This document shows positions 1 to 3,747 of a DNA stretch of 5,089 bases, piece by piece. The notes under the pieces were generated by a model. It was not told the origin of the DNA, ran no database searches, and saw only the letters and a program-made list of their open reading frames with translations. The stretch is taken from positions 1 through 5,089 of the forward strand of contig PXSV01000131.1 in NCBI GenBank assembly GCA_003022685.1, read 5' to 3'. Source of the DNA: Halobacteriales archaeon SW_9_67_24 (GTDB taxonomy: Archaea > Halobacteriota > Halobacteria > Halobacteriales > Halococcaceae). A program made the translations under genes and the position numbers. Numbering within the stretch: the stretch's first letter is position 1; each line of letters begins with the position of its first letter.

Positions 1-606
1 CTCGGCCAGTACCGCGAGTACACGACCCCCGACGCCGAGACTTTCGAGCGCGGCCTCCGGACGGCGGTGGGGCTGCTCGCACCCGTCGCACCCCACGTCG
101 CTGAGGAGTCGTGGGCAACGCTCGGCAACGAGGGGTTCGTGGCCGAGGCTGCGTGGCCCAAGCCCGCCGAGGAAGCCGGGGAGTACGACGCCGAACGAGG
201 TCTCGTCGAGAACACCCGCGAGGACGTCCGGGACATCATCGACATCGCCGGGATCGAGGATCCAGAGACGATCGAGGTCGCGGTTGCCCCCGAGTGGAAG
301 CACCGGGCGCTCAGGGTCGCGATCGAAGCCGACGACGACGTGGTTGGTACGGTGATGGCCGACGATGAACTCCGGACGCACGGCGAGGCCGCCGCCGACT
401 ACGCGAAGGACCTCGCCCCCGAGCACCAAGCGCTCTCGGAGCCACTCTCGCCAGACCGCGAGTACGACGCGCTCGACCGCGCAACGTGGCTGCTCGATCG
501 GGAGTTCGACGCCGAGATCGTGCTTGAACGCGCCGCCGAGGCTTCAGAAGAACTGGCGAGCAAGGCACGACCGGGCCGACCCGCGATCGAGATCCACGAG
601 GGGTAG
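1..606 (+). CDS. leuS: Leucyl-tRNA synthetase, C-terminal part (5' end outside window)
   Basis: This is the 3' end of a class I leucyl-tRNA synthetase, the cytoplasmic enzyme that charges tRNA-Leu with leucine using ATP. The frame is open from base 1 to a TAG at 604-606, giving 201 residues; the catalytic HIGH/KMSKS regions and the editing domain lie upstream of the window. Visible here is the helical anticodon-binding domain with the family motif LLAPVAPHVAEESW (about residues 25-38), in which APH-x-x-EE-x-W is typical of Leu/Ile/Val synthetases. After it comes the C-terminal extension of archaeal/eukaryotic-type LeuRS, ending in KARPGRPAIEI, a tail I associate with archaeal LeuRS. A GTG at 67 can be read as a start but falls inside the conserved domain, so it is not the true one. 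The following gene begins about 55 bases downstream on the same strand. Identification is firm; only the part outside the window is unknown. Confidence 0.95.
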   Translation, partial: LGQYREYTTPDAETFERGLRTAVGLLAPVAPHVAEESWATLGNEGFVAEAAWPKPAEEAGEYDAERGLVENTREDVRDIIDIAGIEDPETIEVAVAPEWKHRALRVAIEADDDVVGTVMADDELRTHGEAAADYAKDLAPEHQALSEPLSPDREYDALDRATWLLDREFDAEIVLERAAEASEELASKARPGRPAIEIHEG

Positions 607-661
607 TCCATCCGACGATCGGCCCGAAACTCATAGGCGTCGGGAGCGACTCCGCGAGCTC

Positions 662-1030
662 GTGGGTGCCCGTTCGGGGGAGTGGGTGCTCGTCGAACTC
701 GAATGGCGGCGGGCCGATCCGGCCGATAACACCGCGAAGCTGTTCCGCCATCTCGCTGAGGGCGCGCTCGACACCGATGACACGGCCGACCCCGAGCACG
801 TCACCGTCTTTCAGGTGTTCACCGACTACTACGATCTCGCGAGCGGCGGCATTTCGGCGAAACGGGAAAACGCCGAGTTCGTCGGTCGGGTGGCGCGCGA
901 TGCGCTCGATCGGTTCATCTACACACCGATCGAGTTCGAACTCGATCCACCGAAGCGCGGCGGCGAACGCCCCAATGACTGGCGAACCGTCGCCGACGCG
1001 ACCGCTCGAACGATCACGGCCCGGCTCTGA
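662..1030 (+). CDS. Small conserved-looking protein of unknown function, possible PD-(D/E)XK-like fold
   Basis: I do not recognise this protein with certainty. From a GTG at 662 it has 122 residues and ends with TGA at 1028-1030. It has no membrane segment, signal peptide or cysteine. A hydrophobic strand with acidic residues, WVLVELEWRRADPADNTAKL (about residues 8-27), is followed by LFRHLAEG, a second strand (VTVFQVFTDYYDLASGG), a Lys/Arg-Glu-Asn helix (AKRENAEFVGRVA) and a late strand (YTPIEFELD). The E-L-E-W strand followed by a helix recalls the core of BglII-like and other PD-(D/E)XK nuclease folds, where a similar V-E-V-E-W strand occurs; this is a resemblance from memory, not a demonstrated homology. 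The start is uncertain. Codons just upstream (about 635-661, reading RRRERLREL) look protein-like, but no ATG, GTG or TTG occurs in this frame between the leuS stop and 662. It lies 55 bases after leuS and converges on the peroxiredoxin gene, 30 bases apart. Confidence 0.7.
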   Translation: MGARSGEWVLVELEWRRADPADNTAKLFRHLAEGALDTDDTADPEHVTVFQVFTDYYDLASGGISAKRENAEFVGRVARDALDRFIYTPIEFELDPPKRGGERPNDWRTVADATARTITARL

Positions 1031-1060
1031 TACGACTCGTTACTCCTCGACAGCCCCGTT

Positions 1061-1516
1061 TCAGTCGTCGAGCGTCGCAAGGTCCCCATCGAGCGCGTCG
1101 CCGAGCACCGCCCTGGCGTGGCCGTCGGGATCGACGCCGGTGTAGACCCGCTGGATTGCGCCATCGCTGATGACGAACGTCGTCCGTGCGGCCGCACCGC
1201 TTTCGGTACTGACTCCGAAGGCGTCGGCGACCTCGCCGTCGGGATCGGCCAGCAGGTCGAAGTCGAGGCCCTCCTGGTCGGCGAATGCGCGGTGGGAATC
1301 GACGTCGTCGGTCGAGACGCCGTAGACCGTGACGCCGGCCTCGCGATAGCTCTCGTACTCCTGCTCGAACTGGGTGGCTTCGATGGTACAGCCAGGCGTG
1401 TCGTCGCGCGGGTAGAAGTAGACCACCGTGGGGTCGTCGAAGGCGGGCGCGACCACTTCGCCGTCCTGGTTGGGTGCCGAGACGTCGGGTGCGGGGTCGC
1501 CGGCTGTGAGCGTCAT
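1061..1516 (-). CDS. bcp: Peroxiredoxin, PrxQ/Bcp type, lacking the usual resolving cysteine
   Basis: A 151-residue thioredoxin-fold peroxidase of the AhpC/TSA superfamily, Bcp/PrxQ branch, expected to reduce hydrogen peroxide and organic hydroperoxides in the cytoplasm with electrons from a thiol donor. The N-terminus (LTAGDPAPDVSAPNQDGE) is the usual Prx opening. The strand VVYFYPRDDTPGCTIEA carries the peroxidatic Cys43 in the P-x-x-T-P-G-C setting that defines the subfamily. The motif YGVSTDDVDSHRAFADQ (around residues 65-81) and the late Arg in AARTTFVIS (around residue 111) are also typical. In most PrxQ proteins a resolving Cys sits five residues after Cys43; here that position is Thr48 and there is no other Cys, so a one-Cys mechanism is inferred. 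Length is normal for the family (about 150). The ATG at 1516 has no Shine-Dalgarno site; an A/T-richer box about 25 bases upstream may allow its own promoter, or it may be read with hsp20 37 bases upstream. Confidence 0.93.
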   Translation of the reverse strand: MTLTAGDPAPDVSAPNQDGEVVAPAFDDPTVVYFYPRDDTPGCTIEATQFEQEYESYREAGVTVYGVSTDDVDSHRAFADQEGLDFDLLADPDGEVADAFGVSTESGAAARTTFVISDGAIQRVYTGVDPDGHARAVLGDALDGDLATLDD

Positions 1517-1537
1517 GACCCCGTTCCGGTGTCGAGG

Positions 1538-1545
1538 GTGAAACC
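1538..1545 (-). promoter_or_regulatory. Possible weak TATA-like box for the peroxiredoxin gene
   Basis: On the minus strand the short gap between hsp20 and the peroxiredoxin gene reads GGTTTCAC, centred about 25 bases before the ATG at 1516. Haloarchaeal TATA boxes sit about 27 bases before the start site, and many haloarchaeal mRNAs are leaderless, so the spacing fits. The box is weak in A/T content, and the gene may instead be co-transcribed from the hsp20 promoter. Confidence 0.3.
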
Positions 1546-1553
1546 GTTCCCGA

Positions 1554-1973
1554 TCAGTCGATGTCGATGCTGCGCGACTCGTCGTGACCGGTGGCTTTCG
1601 GGAGCGTCACGGTGAGGACGCCGTTGGTGTAGCCGGCGCTGGCTTCCTCCTCCTCGACGTCCTCGGGCAGCGAGAGGGTGCGACTGACCGATCGGCGGCG
1701 GCGCTCGCGCCGGAGGTACTCCCCCTCCCCCGCCTCGGTCGACTCGTCGCGTTCGGCGCTGATCCGGAGGGTGCGGTCGGCCACCGAGAGGTCGATGTCC
1801 TCGCGGTCGTAGCCCGGCAGGTCGACGGTGACCTCGAAGGCGTCGTCGCGGTCGGCGAGGTCGATCGAGAGCTGCTGGGTCCCGGGAACCGGCGTGTCCT
1901 CGAACTGGCCGAGCTGCTGGTTCATCCGCTCGAACATCCGTTCGATCTCCTCGAAGGGGTTGCGTCGTGACAT
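1554..1973 (-). CDS. Hsp20 family small heat-shock protein
   Basis: A 139-residue alpha-crystallin-type chaperone, expected to form oligomers that bind unfolding proteins without ATP and hold them for refolding. The N-terminal arm MSRRNPFEEIERMFERMN is a typical archaeal Hsp20 amphipathic start. The alpha-crystallin domain spans about residues 36-126, with AFEVTVDLPGYDREDIDLSV (residues 45-64), the Y-L-R-R-E-R stretch (87-92), and the signature GVLTVTLPK (118-126). The C-terminal tail contains I136-x-I138, the motif that docks into neighbouring subunits. An Arg-rich run (residues 88-94) and a Glu run (107-110) are notable but fit a haloarchaeal protein. The ATG at 1973 was chosen over an in-frame ATG at 2048: the earlier one would add 25 unlike-family residues and run across the promoter at 2005-2014. 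The stop lies 37 bases before the peroxiredoxin start, so the two may form a stress operon. Confidence 0.93.
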   Translation of the reverse strand: MSRRNPFEEIERMFERMNQQLGQFEDTPVPGTQQLSIDLADRDDAFEVTVDLPGYDREDIDLSVADRTLRISAERDESTEAGEGEYLRRERRRRSVSRTLSLPEDVEEEEASAGYTNGVLTVTLPKATGHDESRSIDID

Positions 1974-2004
1974 GGTGTTCGAGCGGATATACGCCGCCGG
2001 TGAA

Positions 2005-2014
2005 CTTAAATTTG
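2005..2014 (-). promoter_or_regulatory. TATA box of the hsp20 promoter
   Basis: On the minus strand the sequence CAAATTTAAG stands out as an A/T island in a GC-rich background, centred about 36 bases before the Hsp20 ATG at 1973. With the usual archaeal spacing of about 27 bases, transcription would start near 1982, leaving a leader of about 9 bases. No Shine-Dalgarno sequence is present, consistent with a very short leader. A second A/T patch at 1987-1992 (GTATAT on the minus strand) is too close to the gene to be the TATA box. This promoter lies in the 71-base gap after pheA, so hsp20 need not depend on pheA transcription. Confidence 0.65.
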
Positions 2015-2044
2015 ACAGGGAGCCGAGTGTGCACCCCTGCACGC

Positions 2045-2851
2045 TCACTCCACGACGTGCTCGGTGTCGTACGAGCCGAGCCGGCAGACCCAGCCGTCCT
2101 CGGCGATGGCCTCGATGGCCTCGACCGCCTCCCGAGTGCGTTCCTCGTAGAGGCCGGCGGCGACGTCGATGTGGAAAACGTAGTCGCCGAGGCGCTCGCC
2201 GCTCGGACGTGACTCGGCCCGAGTGAGGTTGATCCCCCGGTCGGCGAACGGACGGAGGAGGTCGAGCAGGAGGCCGGGGTAGTCGTCGTTCGGGTAGACG
2301 ACGAGCGAGGTCTTCCCGCCGGCCGCCGAGCGTTCGGCGGTCGGCGCGATCGCGACGAACCGGGTGGCGTTCGAGGCCTGGTCCTGGATCCCCTCGGCGA
2401 GAACGGAGAGGTCGTCGCCGGCGGTGTCGGGATGGGCGATCGCCGCCATATTCGGGTCCTCGCAGGCGCGCTCGACGCCGCGAGCGGTGGAGGCGACCGC
2501 TTCGAGCCCGACATCAGGGTACTCGACGTCGAGGAACGCTCGACACTGCGCGAGCGCCTGGGAGTGACTCGCCACGGTGTCGAAGTCGGGACCCTGGGCC
2601 AACAGTGCGTGGCGGATCGGGGTGACGAGTTCGCGCACGACCGCGACCTCGTACTCGGTGAGCGCGTCGAGGCTCTCGGTCACCGAGCCCTCGATGCTGT
2701 TCTCGACCGGGAGCACGCCCTGTGGGGCCGTGCCGTCGGCGACCGCCGCGACGATCCCCGTGACCGACTCGCGGAACTCGACCTCGTCGGCGATCGCTCC
2801 CGCCGCCCGATGGGAGTACGTGCCTTCGGGCCCGAGCGTGACTGCCTTCAT
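2045..2851 (-). CDS. pheA: Prephenate dehydratase with C-terminal ACT regulatory domain
   Basis: A 268-residue monofunctional prephenate dehydratase, converting prephenate to phenylpyruvate in phenylalanine biosynthesis in the cytoplasm. There is no chorismate mutase domain. The catalytic domain begins at once with VTLGPEGTYSHRAA (residues 4-17, the family G-P-x-G-T-[FY]-[ST] motif). It continues with LPVENSIEGSV (48-58) and ends with the catalytic T-R-F motif in SNATRFVAI (160-168). The ACT domain (about 179-268) opens with KTSLVVYPNDDYPGLL and contains ESRP (213-216), the motif that binds phenylalanine and gives feedback inhibition. Length is normal for archaeal enzymes. The ATG at 2851 was preferred over in-frame upstream starts because homology begins immediately, and the upstream extension would run through the divergent promoter region. 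No other aromatic-pathway gene is visible; pheA appears to stand alone, divergent from the membrane-protein gene at 2928. Confidence 0.95.
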   Translation of the reverse strand: MKAVTLGPEGTYSHRAAGAIADEVEFRESVTGIVAAVADGTAPQGVLPVENSIEGSVTESLDALTEYEVAVVRELVTPIRHALLAQGPDFDTVASHSQALAQCRAFLDVEYPDVGLEAVASTARGVERACEDPNMAAIAHPDTAGDDLSVLAEGIQDQASNATRFVAIAPTAERSAAGGKTSLVVYPNDDYPGLLLDLLRPFADRGINLTRAESRPSGERLGDYVFHIDVAAGLYEERTREAVEAIEAIAEDGWVCRLGSYDTEHVVE

Positions 2852-2874
2852 GCGCTCCCCTGCCGTGGGTCGGT

Positions 2875-2880
2875 GAAAAA
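2875..2880 (-). promoter_or_regulatory. Probable TATA-like box for pheA
   Basis: On the minus strand TTTTTC lies 24-29 bases before the pheA ATG at 2851. This is the position expected for the TATA box of a leaderless haloarchaeal transcript. It is one of only two A/T-rich patches in the 76-base gap between pheA and the divergent membrane-protein gene. Confidence 0.45.
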
Positions 2881-2900
2881 CGCGTCGTTGGATACTCCAG

Positions 2901-2906
2901 TTATGT
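2901..2906 (+). promoter_or_regulatory. Probable TATA-like box for the divergent membrane-protein gene
   Basis: TTATGT lies 22-27 bases before the ATG at 2928, the spacing expected for a leaderless archaeal transcript. A GGAG at 2921-2924 precedes the ATG by only three bases, which is short for a functional Shine-Dalgarno site. The pheA box lies about 25 bases away on the other strand, so the two promoters are back to back and could influence one another. Confidence 0.4.
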
Positions 2907-2927
2907 TCTGCTGAGACACGGGAGAAC

Positions 2928-3333
2928 ATGCCGCTCGAATCGCACCGTCTGTTGGAAGAGAGCGTGCTCATCGAGGGCCTGCTGCTCGCGTGGCACGTGC
3001 TGAGTGCGTTCGTCGCGGTGATCGCAAGCGGGTCGTTCCTCGGAACGCTTTCGGTCGGCTTTCGGATCGTCGGGTCCGCCACCGCGGTGGTGTTCGTGAT
3101 CTACCGCGGCGTCGCCCGTCGTTGCGGTTCCCGTTCTCACGTGGGTCGTTCTCGCCACCGTCGTCGCACTGGCGTTCAGCGTCTTCGGGCTCTTGCCGAA
3201 CTTCTCGGTACTCGTCGCCGCCTTCGTGCAGACGGCGGTTGCGACCGCCGGGCTGTACGTCGTGGCCCGTGTCATGCCGGTTCCCCGGTCGGGAGTCGGA
3301 TCGGGTTGCACCGCCGCTCCTGGCGACGACTGA
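2928..3333 (+). pseudogene. Small multi-pass membrane protein, reading frame broken by an apparent one-base shift
   Basis: I recognise no named family. The ATG at 2928 opens a frame reading MPLESHRLLEESVLIEGLLL, with a hydrophobic segment at about residues 14-40 and another at about 45-60. Near 3100-3118 this frame turns into Arg-rich, non-protein-like sequence (RRCGSRSHVGRSRHRRR), although it stays open to 3506. The next frame (codons starting at 3112, 3115 and so on) instead gives hydrophobic sequence such as VAVPVLTWVVLATVVALAF, then VLVAAFVQTAVATAGLYVVA, ending at a TGA at 3331-3333. That frame has a stop at 3097-3099 and no nearby start codon, so it is not a separate gene. Removing one base would give a protein of about 134 residues with four likely membrane segments and a short polar tail. 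It may be a true pseudogene or a sequencing error; if annotated by frame alone it would wrongly appear as a 192-residue protein. Confidence 0.7.
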
Positions 3334-3353
3334 CGTGGCCGCCGCGGACGGTT

Positions 3354-3375
3354 GCGGTCGCGGTGCGGTGGCGGT
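3354..3375 (+). repeat. Short GCGGT repeat cluster
   Basis: GCGGT occurs at 3354, 3360, 3365 and 3371, with spacers of zero or one base. It lies just after the likely stop of the membrane-protein gene. The spaced GG pairs could at most form a weak two-layer quadruplex. It may simply be low-complexity drift. Confidence 0.5.
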
Positions 3376-3411
3376 GTGGTTCCTGGCGGATGGAGGGCGA
3401 GCGACCAGCGT

Positions 3412-3434
3412 TCTCGCGAGCGGAGCGAGCGAGA
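3412..3434. repeat. Hairpin with GCGAGCGGAGCGAGC-type core
   Basis: TCTCGC (3412-3417) pairs with GCGAGA (3429-3434) around an 11-base loop that is itself GAGCG-rich. The core belongs to the GCGAG-rich word family that recurs through this intergenic region, for example at 3536-3545 and 3599-3614. Confidence 0.55.
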
Positions 3435-3439
3435 GCACG

Positions 3440-3456
3440 GAAGAGCTTCGCTCTTC
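3440..3456. repeat. Perfect hairpin, 7-bp stem with TTC loop
   Basis: GAAGAGC (3440-3446) and GCTCTTC (3450-3456) are exact reverse complements around a three-base TTC loop. No T-tract follows directly, so it is not a classical intrinsic terminator. The loop and closing C-G pair match the design of the hairpin at 3621-3641. Confidence 0.75.
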
Positions 3457-3549
3457 AGGCGGGAGCGAGGGCTTCGGCGGTGCTGTGCGGTGGCGGAGAA
3501 GGCTAGCAACTGTACTATGAGCGAGCTGCGAAGCGGCGAGCGAGCGGGT

Positions 3550-3570
3550 GTTTTTGCGCCAGGTTTTTGC
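3550..3570 (+). terminator. Paired T-tracts, possible terminator for rightward transcription
   Basis: GTTTTTGC occurs twice, at 3550-3557 and 3563-3570. Archaeal RNA polymerase often terminates at runs of T in the non-template strand without needing a hairpin. These are the first plus-strand T5 runs after the membrane-protein gene, whose transcript would then carry a 3' untranslated region of about 220 bases including the hairpin at 3440-3456. Confidence 0.4.
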
Positions 3571-3620
3571 AAGCGGGGGTCAAGCGAGCGGTGCGAGGCG
3601 CGAGCGAAGTGAGCGTGGTT

Positions 3621-3641
3621 CGAGACGCCTCCGGCGTCTCG
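3621..3641. repeat. Perfect hairpin, 9-bp stem with TCC loop
   Basis: CGAGACGCC (3621-3629) and GGCGTCTCG (3633-3641) are exact reverse complements around a TCC loop. This is the strongest hairpin in the window by stem length without mismatch. It lies between the two convergent genes and could form in a read-through transcript from either side. Confidence 0.8.
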
Positions 3642-3646
3642 TCATC

Positions 3647-3669
3647 CCGAGAGAACTTCGCTCTCTCGG
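3647..3669. repeat. Hairpin, 8-bp stem with ACTTCGC loop
   Basis: CCGAGAGA (3647-3654) pairs exactly with TCTCTCGG (3662-3669) around a seven-base loop. It begins only five bases after the 9-bp hairpin, so the two form a tandem pair. The CTTCGC in the loop also appears in the hairpin at 3440-3456. Confidence 0.75.
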
Positions 3670-3684
3670 AGGACCTCGATGTGA

Positions 3685-3705
3685 ACGGGGAGCGTAGCGA
3701 CCCGT
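3685..3705. repeat. Hairpin, 5-bp ACGGG stem
   Basis: ACGGG (3685-3689) pairs with CCCGT (3701-3705) around an 11-base loop, GAGCGTAGCGA. The loop belongs to the same AGCG-rich word family as its surroundings. This is the weakest of the listed stems, and the third in a row between 3621 and 3705. Confidence 0.5.
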
Positions 3706-3733
3706 GAGCAAAGCGAGCGCGACCCCCCGCAGT

Positions 3734-3738
3734 AAAAA
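3734..3738 (-). terminator. T-tract downstream of the aldehyde dehydrogenase
   Basis: On the minus strand a run of five T (in CCTTTTTACT) begins about 10 bases after the aldehyde dehydrogenase stop at 3748-3750. A T-run right after a stop codon is the usual form of an archaeal transcription terminator. Confidence 0.5.
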
Positions 3739-3747
3739 GGTGGGTTT

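Larger units (their letters stand above)
3334..3747. other. Gene-free, hairpin-rich region between two convergent genes
   Basis: These 414 bases lie between the ends of the membrane-protein gene (+) and the aldehyde dehydrogenase (-). I see no convincing gene. The frames that stay open are Arg/Ser/Gly-rich and follow the repeats rather than a protein pattern. The region holds four GCGGT copies (3354-3375), about a dozen GCGAG words on the plus strand between 3397 and 3717, at least five hairpins listed separately, and T-tracts on both strands. The GCGAG words are far more frequent on the plus strand than their complement. Short palindromes of this kind are, from general knowledge, common between haloarchaeal genes; a role in transcript ends or RNA stability is inference. 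Confidence 0.7.

Noticed and set aside
1118..1970. Long plus-strand open frames opposite the peroxiredoxin and Hsp20 genes
   Set aside because: These are antisense shadows produced by strong G/C codon bias. The minus-strand products match known families over their full length, and the plus-strand readings show no motif.
1974..2048. Upstream start (ATG at 2048) for Hsp20, adding 25 residues
   Set aside because: The extension is unlike Hsp20 N-termini, includes the likely promoter, and overlaps the end of pheA; the ATG at 1973 gives the usual family start.
2852..3082. Longer PheA start at 3082
   Set aside because: The added 77 residues are low-similarity sequence crossing the divergent promoter region, and family homology starts exactly at the ATG at 2851.
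2901..3572. Minus-strand frames opposite the membrane-protein gene
   Set aside because: The translations are rich in Arg, Pro and Thr with no domain. The plus-strand hydrophobic pattern explains the coding signal better.
3334..3612. Open frames through the hairpin region, including a 31-residue frame starting at ATG 3518
   Set aside because: Composition is Arg/Ser/Gly-rich and dictated by GCGAG-type repeats. There is no recognisable motif and no convincing promoter at the right spacing.
3397..3720. Possible CRISPR array or tandem repeat array
   Set aside because: The recurring GCGAG words are short and irregularly spaced, with no constant repeat unit or spacer length.
3334..3747. Possible insertion sequence remnant or MITE
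   Set aside because: I see no matching terminal inverted repeats at the borders, no target-site duplication and no transposase fragment.
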